Shown here in pieces: positions 25,087-34,430 of a stretch of 64,000 bases of DNA. Position numbers and translations under genes: made by a program. A model generated the notes under the pieces. It made no database searches. It had not been told where the DNA came from and saw nothing but the letters and a program-made list of their open reading frames with translations. The DNA comes from Streptomyces cavernae. GTDB lineage: Bacteria > Actinomycetota > Actinomycetes > Streptomycetales > Streptomycetaceae. Every line of letters starts with the position of its first letter. Within the stretch, counting starts at the first letter, position 1. The stretch covers positions 188,993-252,992 of the forward strand of contig NZ_ML137711.1 of assembly GCF_004023625.1 (NCBI RefSeq). The letters are read 5' to 3'.

Positions 25087-25317
25087 ACCGGGACCGGCGT
25101 TCGGGTGCCTCGGAGTACCCCGTCACGGGGCCGGGAGGGGCGCAGGACGGCTGCCGGAGCGGCTGCGAGTGAGCCGAAAGGGGTGCTGCGCCTTCCACAG
25201 GGCGAGCGTGCGGAGGCCGTGAGGAACCAGCGGCCGAGCGCACGGTCGACCGTCGGAAGCGGCATCGGCGCCCCTGAGGCGAACGAGCCCGGAAATGCGG
25301 CGGGACGACCGAAAGTG

Positions 25318-25878
25318 ATGCGGGTGGACGCGAAAGACATGGGCACCGACCTCAAGTCGGTGCTCATCACCAAGGAAGAGATCGACGCCAAGCTGGTGGA
25401 GCTGGCGGCGAAGATCGACGCGGAGTACGCGGGCAAGGACCTGCTCATCATCGGTGTCCTCAAGGGCGCGGTGATGGTCATGGCGGACCTGGCGCGCGCC
25501 CTCGCCACCCCCGTCACGATGGACTGGATGGCCGTGTCCTCCTACGGTGCCGGTACCCAGTCCTCCGGTGTGGTGCGGATCCTCAAGGACCTCGACACCG
25601 ACATCAAGGGCCGGCACGTCCTCATCGTCGAGGACATCATCGACTCCGGGCTCACCCTGTCCTGGCTGATCTCCAACCTCGGCTCCCGTGAGCCCGCGTC
25701 GCTGAAGGTGTGCACGCTGCTGCGCAAGCCGGAGGCGGCGAAGGTCGCGATCGACGTCGAGTGGGTCGGCTTCGACATCCCCAACGAGTTCGTCGTGGGG
25801 TACGGCCTCGACTACGCCGAGAAGTACCGCAACCTCCCGTTCGTGGGTACGCTCGCCCCTCACGTCTACGGCGGCTGA
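25318..25878 (+). CDS. hpt: hypoxanthine phosphoribosyltransferase
   Basis: ATG 25318 (directly after an in-frame GTG) gives [20 protein letters not shown] and 186 residues, the usual Streptomyces form; an upstream frame extension is Arg-rich and unlikely. The PRPP-binding motif [14 protein letters not shown] is exact, with [16 protein letters not shown] as the flexible loop region and [20 protein letters not shown] for purine recognition. It salvages hypoxanthine (and guanine) to nucleotides. It lies between tilS and ftsH on the same strand. Confidence 0.95.
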   Translation: MRVDAKDMGTDLKSVLITKEEIDAKLVELAAKIDAEYAGKDLLIIGVLKGAVMVMADLARALATPVTMDWMAVSSYGAGTQSSGVVRILKDLDTDIKGRHVLIVEDIIDSGLTLSWLISNLGSREPASLKVCTLLRKPEAAKVAIDVEWVGFDIPNEFVVGYGLDYAEKYRNLPFVGTLAPHVYGG

Positions 25879-26075
25879 ACCCCGGGGTACCCGGCTCCGT
25901 AAGACGTTCGGGAACCCCAGCGGGTTTCGCGCCGTTGGAGCATGCGTGGACGGGATTGTCATCCGCGCGTGCCGCGTCGGGTGACAATGCTGGGGTACCG
26001 TCCGAAGAGCAGTCTGTACAAGTCTTTATCAAACTCACTATGGCAGGAGGGACGGGGCGGCACCGCTCCGTGTGG

Positions 26076-28109
26076 ATGGACGTGAAGCGATACTTCCGTG
26101 GGCCGGTCATGTGGATCGTGCTGGCCGTCCTTGCCGTGGTCGTGTTGATGCAGGTCGTCGGCTCGTCCGGCGGCTACAAGACGGTGGACACCGGTCAGGT
26201 CGTCCAGGCGATCAACGAGAACAAGGTCGAGTCGGCCAAGATCACCACCGGTGACGAGCAGATCATCAAGGTCGAGCTCAAGGACGGCGCAAAGGTCGAA
26301 GGCGCCACAAAGATCCAGGCGAGCTACATCGGTGACCAGGGCGTGCAGATCGCCGGCACGCTGCAGGAGAAGTACCAGAACAAGCAGATCGCGGACGGCT
26401 ACACGGTTTCCCCGTCCAAGCAGAACCCGTTCGTCGGGATCCTGCTCTCGCTGCTCCCCTTCGTCCTGATCGTGGTCGTCTTCCTGTTCCTGATGAATCA
26501 GATGCAGGGCGGCGGCTCCCGGGTCATGAACTTCGGCAAGTCCAAGGCGAAGCTCATCACCAAGGACACCCCGAAGACGACGTTCGCCGACGTGGCCGGC
26601 TCGGACGAGGCGGTCGAGGAACTCCACGAGATCAAGGAGTTCCTGCAGGAGCCGGCGAAGTTCCAGGCCGTCGGCGCGAAGATCCCCAAGGGCGTGCTCC
26701 TCTACGGCCCGCCCGGAACGGGTAAGACGCTGCTCGCGCGCGCCGTCGCGGGCGAGGCCGGGGTCCCCTTCTACTCGATCTCCGGTTCCGACTTCGTCGA
26801 GATGTTCGTCGGTGTCGGTGCCTCCCGGGTCCGTGACCTGTTCGAGCAGGCCAAGGCGAACGCCCCGGCGATCGTCTTCGTCGACGAGATCGACGCCGTC
26901 GGCCGGCACCGCGGCGCGGGCCTCGGCGGCGGCCACGACGAGCGCGAGCAGACGCTGAACCAGCTGCTGGTCGAGATGGACGGGTTCGACGTCAAGGGCG
27001 GTGTGATTCTCATCGCGGCGACGAACCGTCCGGACATCCTCGACCCGGCACTGCTGCGCCCCGGCCGTTTCGACCGTCAGATCGCGGTCGACCGCCCGGA
27101 CATGCAGGGCCGTCTGGAGATCCTGAAGGTCCACCAGAAGGGCAAGCCGGTCGCGCCGGACGTGGACCTGTCGGCGGTCGCCCGCCGTACTCCGGGCTTC
27201 ACCGGCGCGGACCTGTCGAACGTGCTGAACGAGGCCGCGCTCCTGACGGCGCGCAGCGACCGCAAGCTGATCGACAACCAGATGCTGGACGAGGCGATCG
27301 ACCGGGTGGTCGCGGGACCGCAGAAGCGGACCCGGATCATGTCCGACAAGGAGAAGAAGATCACCGCGTACCACGAGGGCGGTCACGCCCTGGTCGCGGC
27401 GGCCTCCCCGAACTCCGACCCGGTGCACAAGATCACGATCCTCTCCAGAGGCCGTGCCCTCGGCTACACGATGGTCCTGCCGGACGAGGACAAGTACTCC
27501 ACGACGCGCAACGAGATGCTCGACCAGCTCGCGTACATGCTGGGCGGCCGCGCGGCCGAGGAACTCGTCTTCCACGACCCGACCACGGGCGCCGCGAACG
27601 ACATCGAGAAGGCCACCGCGACGGCCCGCGCGATGGTCACGCAGTACGGCATGACCGAGCGTCTCGGCGCGATCAAGTTCGGTGGCGACAACACCGAGCC
27701 GTTCCTCGGACGTGAGATGGCTCACCAGCGCGACTACTCGGAAGAGGTCGCAGCGCTGGTGGACGAGGAGGTCAAGAAGCTCATCGAGACGGCGCACAAC
27801 GAGGCCTGGGAGATCCTGGTCGAGAACCGCGACGTCCTCGACAACCTCGTGCTCGCGCTGCTGGAGCGGGAGACGCTGGGCAAGGAGGAGATCGCCGAGA
27901 TCTTCGCCCCCATCGTCAAGCGCCCGGCCCGGCCCGCGTGGACCGGCTCCTCCCGGCGCACCCCGTCCACCCGCCCGCCGGTGCTCTCCCCCAAGGAGCT
28001 GTCACTGACGAACGGGGCGAACGGTGCGACGCCCGCGATCGCGGGGGCGACCGCCGAGTCGTCGGTCCCGGTGGCCGAGCCGGCTCCGGAGGACCGGTCC
28101 GAGAGCTGA
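26076..28109 (+). CDS. ftsH: ATP-dependent zinc metalloprotease FtsH
   Basis: ATG 26076 ([20 protein letters not shown]) gives 677 residues; in-frame ATG 26040 is an alternative that adds 12 residues. Two membrane segments (about 11-28 and 120-143) flank the periplasmic domain. AAA+ motifs: GPPGTGKT at 211-218, Walker [12 protein letters not shown] and the second region of homology ending RPGRFDRQI. The protease motif is HEGGH (His433, Glu434, His437) with a later Asp in [10 protein letters not shown]. It degrades misfolded membrane proteins and regulators. The C-terminal 80 residues are Pro/Ser/Thr-rich and variable. AGGAGG at 26045 is too far from 26076 to be ideal, so the start is the least certain point. 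Confidence 0.95.
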   Translation: MDVKRYFRGPVMWIVLAVLAVVVLMQVVGSSGGYKTVDTGQVVQAINENKVESAKITTGDEQIIKVELKDGAKVEGATKIQASYIGDQGVQIAGTLQEKYQNKQIADGYTVSPSKQNPFVGILLSLLPFVLIVVVFLFLMNQMQGGGSRVMNFGKSKAKLITKDTPKTTFADVAGSDEAVEELHEIKEFLQEPAKFQAVGAKIPKGVLLYGPPGTGKTLLARAVAGEAGVPFYSISGSDFVEMFVGVGASRVRDLFEQAKANAPAIVFVDEIDAVGRHRGAGLGGGHDEREQTLNQLLVEMDGFDVKGGVILIAATNRPDILDPALLRPGRFDRQIAVDRPDMQGRLEILKVHQKGKPVAPDVDLSAVARRTPGFTGADLSNVLNEAALLTARSDRKLIDNQMLDEAIDRVVAGPQKRTRIMSDKEKKITAYHEGGHALVAAASPNSDPVHKITILSRGRALGYTMVLPDEDKYSTTRNEMLDQLAYMLGGRAAEELVFHDPTTGAANDIEKATATARAMVTQYGMTERLGAIKFGGDNTEPFLGREMAHQRDYSEEVAALVDEEVKKLIETAHNEAWEILVENRDVLDNLVLALLERETLGKEEIAEIFAPIVKRPARPAWTGSSRRTPSTRPPVLSPKELSLTNGANGATPAIAGATAESSVPVAEPAPEDRSES

Positions 28110-28114
28110 CCCGT

Positions 28115-28137
28115 CCTGGGCCGTCCCACGGCCCAGG
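28115..28137 (+). terminator. ftsH terminator, first hairpin
   Basis: CCTGGGCCGT and ACGGCCCAGG form a perfect 10-bp stem with a CCC loop, 6 bp beyond the ftsH stop. Confidence 0.85.
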
Positions 28138-28153
28138 CAGGCCCGGAATGAAC

Positions 28154-28189
28154 GCCGCGCCCCCCAGGTTCTAGCCTGGGGAGCGCGGC
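28154..28189 (+). terminator. ftsH terminator, second hairpin
   Basis: Arms 28154-28168 and 28175-28189 pair at 14 of 15 positions around TTCTAG. It backs up the first hairpin and insulates folE, whose start is 91 bp on. Confidence 0.8.
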
Positions 28190-28279
28190 ATTTCGTATGC
28201 CGGGATGTTTTCCTTATGCCGGGATGCCCGGATCCCGGGTGTGACACGGCGCGATGCGCATGAGAGAACGAGGCACCAC

Positions 28280-28885
28280 ATGACCGACCCCGTGACGTTG
28301 GCCGGCGAGGGCGCCATCGGCGAGTTCGACGAGAAGCGCGCCGAGAACGCCGTGCGGGAACTGCTGATCGCGGTCGGCGAGGACCCCGACCGGGAGGGGC
28401 TCAGGGAGACGCCGGGGCGGGTCGCCAGGGCGTACCGGGAACTCCTGGCGGGGCTGACACAGCAGCCCGAGGACGTCCTCACGACGACGTTCGACCTCGG
28501 GCACGACGAGATGGTCCTGGTGAAGGACATCGAGATCGTGTCCCTGTGCGAGCACCATCTGCTGCCGTTCCACGGTGTCGCGCACGTCGGTTACATTCCG
28601 GCCGAGAGCGGCAAAATCACCGGGCTGTCGAAACTCGCGCGCCTGGTGGAGGTGTTCGCCCGGCGGCCCCAGGTGCAGGAACGCCTCACCACACAGATCG
28701 CCGACTCCCTCGTACGGATCCTCGAGGCGCGCGGTGCGATCGTCGTCATCGAGGCCGAGCACATGTGCATGTCGGTGCGCGGCATTCGCAAGCCCGGCGC
28801 CAAGACCACGACGTCGGCCGTGCGCGGCCAGCTGCGGGACGCCACGACCCGGGCCGAGGCGATGAGCTTGATACTGGCTCGCTGA
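28280..28885 (+). CDS. folE: GTP cyclohydrolase I
   Basis: ATG 28280 follows CGAGGCACCAC; 201 residues. Zinc and catalytic motifs: [20 protein letters not shown] (Cys and His ligands), [20 protein letters not shown], the second Cys in [19 protein letters not shown]. It converts GTP to 7,8-dihydroneopterin triphosphate, the first folate step. The remaining fol genes face it on the minus strand with the DUF3180 gene between. It has its own transcription start region after the double ftsH terminator. Confidence 0.96.
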   Translation: MTDPVTLAGEGAIGEFDEKRAENAVRELLIAVGEDPDREGLRETPGRVARAYRELLAGLTQQPEDVLTTTFDLGHDEMVLVKDIEIVSLCEHHLLPFHGVAHVGYIPAESGKITGLSKLARLVEVFARRPQVQERLTTQIADSLVRILEARGAIVVIEAEHMCMSVRGIRKPGAKTTTSAVRGQLRDATTRAEAMSLILAR

Positions 28886-29016
28886 GCCTGACAGCGGCGC
28901 GCTGAGCCTGACACCGCGGCGACACCCCGGCGCACTTGCCTGACACCGGCGCGCAGCGCGGGACACCGGCGCGCTGAGCGACGCTCGAAGCGTGGGCGGT
29001 CGGGTGGTCGGGGCTG

Positions 29017-29502
29017 CTACGACGCGCGGGCCGCGCCGCCGTGTTCGTCGTCGTCCTCCGGGAGCTTGCACACCCGCTCCATGAAGAACGCCGCCGCTAT
29101 GACGCCGATGCCGGCCAACACCGAGAAGCCGGCGTAGATGGCCTGGTCGCGGCGGGCGGGGATGTCGAGGGATTCCAGGAGGAAAACCCCCGTGCCGCCG
29201 TACATACCGGCGACCAGGGCCGCCACCAGGGCGCTGGCCTGGGCGAAGACCACCGCGCGGGCCGCCATCAGGGGGTCCACGCCCTTGGCGCCGATGCGGC
29301 GCTCCCGCTGGGCCTTCAGTCGGGCGCGGATGGAGAGCGCCGTGGCCAGCAGGACGACGGCGATCAGCGCGAGGACGATGGGGGCCGCCAGCGGAACCCT
29401 CGGCAGGGTGCCCACCGCGGTCCACAGCCGGGCGCCCGCCCAGGACAGCACCCCTGCCACGACGAACAGGCCGGCCAGCGTCCTGATCCGCAGCTCTTTC
29501 AC
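29017..29502 (-). CDS. DUF3180 family membrane protein
   Basis: GTG 29502 follows GAAGGGGCGAT and gives 161 residues with four membrane segments (LAGLFVVAGVLSWAGARLW, PLAAPIVLALIAVVLLATAL, VVFAQASALVAALVAGMYGG, AIYAGFSVLAGIGVIAAAFF). The invariant middle is KGVDPLMAARAVVFAQASAL. DUF3180 genes directly follow folK in many actinobacteria; their role is unknown. It is the last gene of the minus-strand fol cluster, 62 bp after folK. The C-terminal tail is acidic and cytoplasmic by prediction. Confidence 0.9.
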   Translation of the reverse strand: MKELRIRTLAGLFVVAGVLSWAGARLWTAVGTLPRVPLAAPIVLALIAVVLLATALSIRARLKAQRERRIGAKGVDPLMAARAVVFAQASALVAALVAGMYGGTGVFLLESLDIPARRDQAIYAGFSVLAGIGVIAAAFFMERVCKLPEDDDEHGGAARAS

Positions 29503-29564
29503 ATCGCCCCTTCGGTCGTGCCGGTCGTCCCGTCTGACGGCGCCGGCTCGGTAGACCTTAACGA

Positions 29565-30176
29565 CTACTCGGGCAGCCTGAGTTCCAGGTCTGCCCGGGG
29601 GGCGACACCCTCGCGGGTGATGGCGGCCAGCAGTTTGGTGACCGTGCCGTGGCCGGGGAGCTGTGCGTCGGGGTCGACGTCGTGCCAGGGAGCGAGGACG
29701 AAGGCGCGTTCGTGGGCGCGCGGGTGGGGCAGCGTGAGGTCGGGGTCCTCGGAGCGCACGTCCGCGTAGGCCACGATGTCCACGTCGATCGTGCGCGGGC
29801 CCCAGCGTTCCTCGCGCACCCGGTGGAACGCCTCCTCGACGGCGTGAGCCCGCTCCAGCAGCGAGGACGGGGGGAGCGTGGTCTTCAGGACCACCACCGC
29901 GTTGAAGTAGGAGGGCTGGCTGCCGGGTTCGACGCCCCACGGCTCCGTCTCGTAGACCGGTGACACGGCCTTGACGCGGACGCCGGGGGTGTCCTCCAAG
30001 GCGTCGATGGCGCCCTGCAGGGTCTCCAGGCGGTTGCCGAGGTTGCTGCCGAGCGCGAGCACCGCCCGCTTGGGGTTGCTCAGTGTCGTGTCCGCGGCGT
30101 CGACCTGCTCCACCACGGACGGCGGCACGGGCTGGACGGTCGGGTCGCTCTGACCGTCGGTGAGGTAGGCGGTCAT
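29565..30176 (-). CDS. folK: 2-amino-4-hydroxy-6-hydroxymethyldihydropteridine pyrophosphokinase
   Basis: ATG 30176 overlaps the folB stop (ATGA), so translation is coupled. The 203-residue protein has the HPPK signature: AVLALGSNLGNRLETLQGAI, VSPVYETEPWG, FNAVVVLKTTLPP and the catalytic RWGPRTIDVDIVAYADV with the Mg-binding Asp pair. The first 37 residues are a polar extension missing from E. coli FolK. It pyrophosphorylates hydroxymethyldihydropterin, the step before FolP. Confidence 0.95.
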   Translation of the reverse strand: MTAYLTDGQSDPTVQPVPPSVVEQVDAADTTLSNPKRAVLALGSNLGNRLETLQGAIDALEDTPGVRVKAVSPVYETEPWGVEPGSQPSYFNAVVVLKTTLPPSSLLERAHAVEEAFHRVREERWGPRTIDVDIVAYADVRSEDPDLTLPHPRAHERAFVLAPWHDVDPDAQLPGHGTVTKLLAAITREGVAPRADLELRLPE

Positions 30177-30532
30177 ACTCGGCTCCGGTTGATGGTGACG
30201 GTCACGTCGTCGAAGGGGACCGTGATCGGTGCGTCCGGTTTGTGGACGCAGACCTCGACCTCGGTCACCGCGGCGTGCTTCAGGCACGACAGCGCTATGC
30301 GCTCGGCGAGCGTCTCGATGAGATTGACCGGCTCGCCCTCCACGAGGGCCACGACCTCCTCGGCCACCTCCCCGTAGTGCACGGTCTTCGTCAGGTCGTC
30401 GTCGGCGGCGGCAGGCCGGGTGTCCAGGCCGAGGACGAGGTCCACGATGAAGGTCTGGCCCTCTTCGCGCTCTTTCGGGAAGACACCGTGGTGCCCGCGG
30501 GCCTTCAGGCCGCGCAGCGCGACACGATCCAC
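30173..30532 (-). CDS. folB: dihydroneopterin aldolase
   Basis: GTG 30532 follows GGAGTGATTCGC and gives 119 residues (VDRVALRGLKARGHHGVFPK). Family motifs: GHHGVFPKEREEGQTFIVDL, YGEVAEEVVALVEGEPVNLI (with the catalytic region ETLAERIA) and VEVCVHKPDAPI. It cleaves dihydroneopterin to 6-hydroxymethyldihydropterin and glycolaldehyde. It is coupled to folK by a 4-bp overlap. A 324-bp gap with a hairpin separates it from the NTF2-like gene upstream. Confidence 0.95.
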   Translation of the reverse strand: MDRVALRGLKARGHHGVFPKEREEGQTFIVDLVLGLDTRPAAADDDLTKTVHYGEVAEEVVALVEGEPVNLIETLAERIALSCLKHAAVTEVEVCVHKPDAPITVPFDDVTVTINRSRV

Positions 30533-30856
30533 GCGAATCACTCCTGCAATCGTCGAACGGCAATTTACCGGTGACACGTCGTCGCCCGGGGTCACCGGGG
30601 CACCCTCTGCTTGCACCGGGGCACCCCGCTCACCGGGGCACCCGGGACCCCGCCAGGCCTCTGCGGGTGCGGCCGGAACACCGGCCGCACCCGAATGTAC
30701 CCGCGGGCACTGACAATCCCCGATCACGGGGGTGCCGGCCCACACGGTCGACAGGCAGGGTTCACCGGGTGTTCTCCTGAGTGAACACTTGCGGCTCATG
30801 GCCGGGACGCCCTCCCAGTGGGATGCCCCACCAGCCACTACCCGGCCCCTACCCAC
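30533..30856 (-). other. non-coding gap in the fol cluster with a strong hairpin
   Basis: A perfect 13-bp stem with AACA loop (30664-30676 / 30681-30693) sits between the NTF2-like gene and folB on the coding strand. It may terminate or attenuate the folP transcript. At 30592-30650 short repeats of CACCGGGGCACCC occur three times. No open reading frame here looks real. Confidence 0.6.
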
Positions 30857-31348
30857 TCAGGACGGGGTCTCGTCCCCTTCGTCCTCGTCGGTTTCGGCCA
30901 ACACGGGTGACGCGTGATGGGACCACAGTTTCCAGCCGTCGTGTGTGCGCCGAAACACATTGGTGGCCACCACCAACTGTCCGACCAGTGGCCCCAGCTC
31001 GTCGCTGTCCTCGGGGGCCGGGCCGCCGCTGAGGATGTTCTCGGTGCAGCTGACGAGCGCGGTGTCGCCCGCGACGGACACGTTCACGTCTGTCAGGAAG
31101 AACTGGATGTAGTCGGTGTTGGCCATGATGAGCGCGTACGAGCGCAGTACCTCGCCCCGGCCGGTGAGGACGGGCCAGCCCGGGTGCACGCAGGAGATGT
31201 CGGCGGCGCCGTCGGGCTCGACGGGGCCCAGCTCCCCGGGGGCCAGCCACAGGCCGGACAGCTCCTCGAAGTCACCCCGCTCCAGCGCGTCGTAGAACGC
31301 GGTGTTGGCGCGTTCGACCTGCTCGACGTCGGTGCGGGAAGTGCTCAC
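30857..31348 (-). CDS. NTF2-like (SnoaL/DUF4440 type) protein
   Basis: GTG 31348 follows GGGAG and overlaps the folP stop (GTGA). The 163-residue product fits the cone-shaped NTF2-like fold: VEQVERANTAFYDALERGDF at the start, GLWLAPGELGPVEPDGAADI, SCVHPGWPVLTGRGEVLRSY and the terminal strands TNVFRRTHDGWKLWSHHASP. This family covers ketosteroid isomerase-like and stress proteins; no catalytic pair is evident. The location between folP and folB is conserved in Streptomyces. A link to folate is only suggested by coupling. Confidence 0.85.
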   Translation of the reverse strand: MSTSRTDVEQVERANTAFYDALERGDFEELSGLWLAPGELGPVEPDGAADISCVHPGWPVLTGRGEVLRSYALIMANTDYIQFFLTDVNVSVAGDTALVSCTENILSGGPAPEDSDELGPLVGQLVVATNVFRRTHDGWKLWSHHASPVLAETDEDEGDETPS

Positions 31349-32268
31349 CGGGCTCCCTCGCCGGGGTTGTGCGGGGCGTCCGCGGCCGGGTGCGCGCCCG
31401 CACGCGCCCCGCGCGCTTGCTCGATGGCTCGGGCCACCCGTACCGCGTCGGCCGTGGCCCGCACCTCGTGCACGCGCACCGCCCACGCGCCCTGGTGGGC
31501 GGCGAGCGCGGAGACAGCGGCGGTGGCGGCGTCGCGCTCCCGTGCGGGCGGCGGGGCGCCCTCGGGGCCGGCCAGGACCCGGCCCAGGAACCGTTTGCGG
31601 GAGGCGGCGACCAGCAGGGGGTGGCCGATGTCGCGCAGCCGGTCCAGGTGGGCGAGCAGTTCGAGGTCGTGCTCGGCCTCCTTGGAGAAGCCGAGACCGG
31701 GGTCGATGACGATCCGGTCGGGGGCGATGCCGCCCGCCAGAACGGCCTCCACGCGCGCATGCAGTTCGTCGACGACCTCGGAAACCACGTCCCGGTAGGA
31801 GCCCTTGACGTTGCCGCCCTGGAGGAAGCCGCGCCAGTGCATGACCACGAAGGGGGCGCCGGCCGCGGCGACGACCGGGATCATCGCGGGGTCGGCGAGA
31901 CCCCCGCTGACGTCGTTGACGAGGGCGGCACCCGCACCCAGCGAGCGTTCGGCGACCGAGGCGCGCATGGTGTCCACGGATACGGTGACGCCCTCGGAGG
32001 CGAGCCCGCGGACGACCGGGATGACCCGCTTGAGTTCCTCTTCCTCGTCGACGCGGGTGGCGCCGGGGCGGGTGGACTCTCCGCCGACGTCTATCAGGTC
32101 CGCGCCCTCGGTGACCAGGCCGAGGCCGTGCTTGACGGCGGCCGTGGTGTCGAACCAGCGGCCGCCGTCCGAGAAGGAGTCGGGCGTCACGTTGACGACC
32201 CCCATGACCGCACAGCGGTCCCATGCCGGTAGCCCTGCGACCCGCCCGCGCCCATGCAACGTACTCAT
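31345..32268 (-). CDS. folP: dihydropteroate synthase
   Basis: The 307-residue TIM barrel has the standard motifs: MGVVNVTPDSFSDGG near residue 22, DLIDVGGESTRPGA, VSVDTMRASVAERSL, NDVSGG, DPGLGFSKEAEHDLELL and VAASRKRFLG. It condenses pterin pyrophosphate with p-aminobenzoate and is the sulfonamide target. ATG 32268 is exactly 6 nt downstream of TAGGCT, so the mRNA is probably leaderless. First gene of the minus-strand fol cluster. The last 25 residues are Ala-rich. Confidence 0.96.
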   Translation of the reverse strand: MSTLHGRGRVAGLPAWDRCAVMGVVNVTPDSFSDGGRWFDTTAAVKHGLGLVTEGADLIDVGGESTRPGATRVDEEEELKRVIPVVRGLASEGVTVSVDTMRASVAERSLGAGAALVNDVSGGLADPAMIPVVAAAGAPFVVMHWRGFLQGGNVKGSYRDVVSEVVDELHARVEAVLAGGIAPDRIVIDPGLGFSKEAEHDLELLAHLDRLRDIGHPLLVAASRKRFLGRVLAGPEGAPPPARERDAATAAVSALAAHQGAWAVRVHEVRATADAVRVARAIEQARGARAGAHPAADAPHNPGEGAR

Positions 32269-32389
32269 GCGTCCAGCCTAGGCCCCGTACCCGGGGCGAC
32301 CGGCAGCTTCGCGACCCGAGCCGCCGGATCCGGGGCCGGCCCGCCGACCGGTGCGCCGGCCGGTTCGCAGACTGGTCGGTGCCGGTCGC

Positions 32390-34294
32390 CTAGGCGGCGC
32401 GGACGCCGCGGTCGGCGAGGCTGTGCGGGCAGGGGCGCGGGGCGAGCGCCCGGTGGCGCAGGAACCGGGGCGGGGCGAGGTTCACGAAGCCCTCGGCCTG
32501 CATCGCCGCGAAGCCGATGCGGGGCAGGTCGCGGGAGGAGCGGTAGACCACGAAACGGGGCTCCCAGCGCGGCTGGAACTTGGCATTGAACTTGTACAGC
32601 GACTCGATCTGGAACCAGCGCGAGAGGAACACCAGCAGTCCGCGCCAGGCACGCAGCACGGGTCCCGCGCCGATCTTCTCGCCGCGGGCGAGCGCCGAGC
32701 GGAACATCGCGAAGTTCAGCGAGACGCGTTCGATGCCGAACCTGGGGGCGGCCTGCAGGGCGGCCACGATGAGCAGTTCGTTCATCCCGGGGTCGGCCGA
32801 GCGGTCCCGGCGCATCAGGTCCAGGGAGGCCCCGTCGGTGCCCCACGGCACGAAGTGCAGCACCGCCTTCAGATCGCCGTACGGTCCCGGCTCGGCGTCG
32901 GCCCTGTGGGCGGTGGCGATCAGACAGTCGCCGTCGCCGGCGTCGCCGACCCGGCCCAGTGCCATGGAGAAGCCACGCTCGGTGTCCGTGCCGCGCCAGT
33001 CCTCGGCGGCCCGCCTGATGCGCTCCAGTTCGCCGTCACCGAGGTCACGGACGCGGCGCACGCGGGTCTCGTAACCGGCCCGCTCGATGCGCTTGACCAT
33101 CTGGCGCACATTGCGCATCGCGCGCCCGGAGAGGGAGAAATCCTTGACGTCCACCACCGCCTCGTCACCCAGTTCGAGGGCGTCCAGGCCGGTCTCGCGG
33201 GTCCAGACCTCGCCGCCGGTCTCGGAGCAGCCCATGACGGCGGGTGTCCAGGAGTGTGCCCTGGCCTCGTCCATGAAGCGTTCTATGGCGCCCGGCCAGG
33301 CCTCGACGTCGCCGATCGGGTCGCCGCTGGCCAGCATCACCCCGGAGACGACGCGGTAGGTGACGGCCGCCTTGCCGCTGGGGGAGAAGACGACGGCCTT
33401 GTCGCGGCGCAGCGCGAAGTGGCCGAGCGAGTCGCGTCCGCCGTGCTTCGCCAGCAGGGCGCGCAGCCGGGCCTCGTCCTCCTCGGTGAGGCGCGCTGCG
33501 GGGTGTTCCGGACGGAAGGCCAGGTAGATGGTGGTGACGGCGGTCAGCCAGCCCAGCGCGCCGAGTGAGAAGGCGACCGTCCAGGAGGTGGGGCCGGTGT
33601 AGTCGACCGGGCCCTCGAAGCCGAACAGGCCGTACACGACGTGCGTGAGGCGGTCGGCGAGGCTGGGGGCGCCGACCATCCGCCTGCCGTGGACGCTCAC
33701 GACGACCAGGCCCAGCAGGATCGAACCGGTGCCCATGAGCAGGAAGTTGGCGAGGGCCCGCCAGCGGCTGCGTGGGTCGGGAAGGGCGTCGAACTCGTCG
33801 CGGTGGCGCAGCAGGAGGGCGAGCAGCGCCAGCGAGATCAGCATGCCGAACACGGAGTGCCGGTAGGTGAACTGGGCGGCGGCGCCGGCCGGCAGCAGCA
33901 GGACGGCGGCCCGCCAGGCGCGGCGCTTGCGGCGGCGCAGCCCGTGCGCGAGCAGCAGGAGCAGGATGCCGGCGCTGAGCGAGAGGGCGGCGGCGAACGG
34001 GCCGAACGCGCCGGGCAGGACCTCGGCGATCGTATGCATCCGGCTGTACCGGAAGCGTGGGAAGACGCCCGCCGCCACGTCCAGCAGTCCGACGAAAGCG
34101 ACCGCCCTGGCGACCAGGACCGGCACGGCCTCGGGACGCGGGCCGCGCAGCATCCGCCGCACCCGGTCGGGCCGCGCCCCGCCTGATCGATGCGGAACCT
34201 CGCCGGACATTTTCCCATCTACCGTGACAGACATCGCATCCCGTAGTTCTGCGAGAGATCGTAAATCCGGTGCCATTCCGGCGTCCGGTGACAT
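32390..34294 (-). CDS. phosphatidylglycerol lysyltransferase-like (DUF2156/MprF-type) membrane protein
   Basis: Up to 634 residues from ATG 34294 (preceded by AGAGGGCGCA); starts at 34234 or 34210 would give 614 or 606 and cannot be excluded. The N-terminal half has about six membrane segments (for example VARAVAFVGLLDVAAGVFPR and GMLISLALLALLLRHRDEF). The C-terminal half from about residue 280 is the DUF2156 double-GNAT fold: FFAL-like HFALRRDKAVVFSPSGKAAV, YRVVSGVMLASGDPIG, ERGFSMALGRVGD, VPWGTDGASLDLMRRD. The family transfers Lys or Ala from aminoacyl-tRNA to membrane lipids, giving resistance to cationic peptides. There is no LysRS-like domain here. Confidence 0.85.
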   Translation of the reverse strand: MSPDAGMAPDLRSLAELRDAMSVTVDGKMSGEVPHRSGGARPDRVRRMLRGPRPEAVPVLVARAVAFVGLLDVAAGVFPRFRYSRMHTIAEVLPGAFGPFAAALSLSAGILLLLLAHGLRRRKRRAWRAAVLLLPAGAAAQFTYRHSVFGMLISLALLALLLRHRDEFDALPDPRSRWRALANFLLMGTGSILLGLVVVSVHGRRMVGAPSLADRLTHVVYGLFGFEGPVDYTGPTSWTVAFSLGALGWLTAVTTIYLAFRPEHPAARLTEEDEARLRALLAKHGGRDSLGHFALRRDKAVVFSPSGKAAVTYRVVSGVMLASGDPIGDVEAWPGAIERFMDEARAHSWTPAVMGCSETGGEVWTRETGLDALELGDEAVVDVKDFSLSGRAMRNVRQMVKRIERAGYETRVRRVRDLGDGELERIRRAAEDWRGTDTERGFSMALGRVGDAGDGDCLIATAHRADAEPGPYGDLKAVLHFVPWGTDGASLDLMRRDRSADPGMNELLIVAALQAAPRFGIERVSLNFAMFRSALARGEKIGAGPVLRAWRGLLVFLSRWFQIESLYKFNAKFQPRWEPRFVVYRSSRDLPRIGFAAMQAEGFVNLAPPRFLRHRALAPRPCPHSLADRGVRAA

Positions 34295-34430
34295 TGCGCC
34301 CTCTAGGACGGTGTCTCGGGGACGAAGGTTTCACCTCGTCAAAAAAACTGGTTCAAAGGGCAAGAGAAGCCGGGGCAAGGCGCTGTCGACGAAACAGCGC
34401 CGGTCTCCGGAGGAAGCACGGGGGAAGCAG

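Noticed and set aside
25087..25317. N-terminal extension of hpt into the 231-bp gap after tilS
   Set aside because: The upstream codons give Arg/Ala/Gly-rich residues without family match; MRVDAKDMG is the usual N-terminus.
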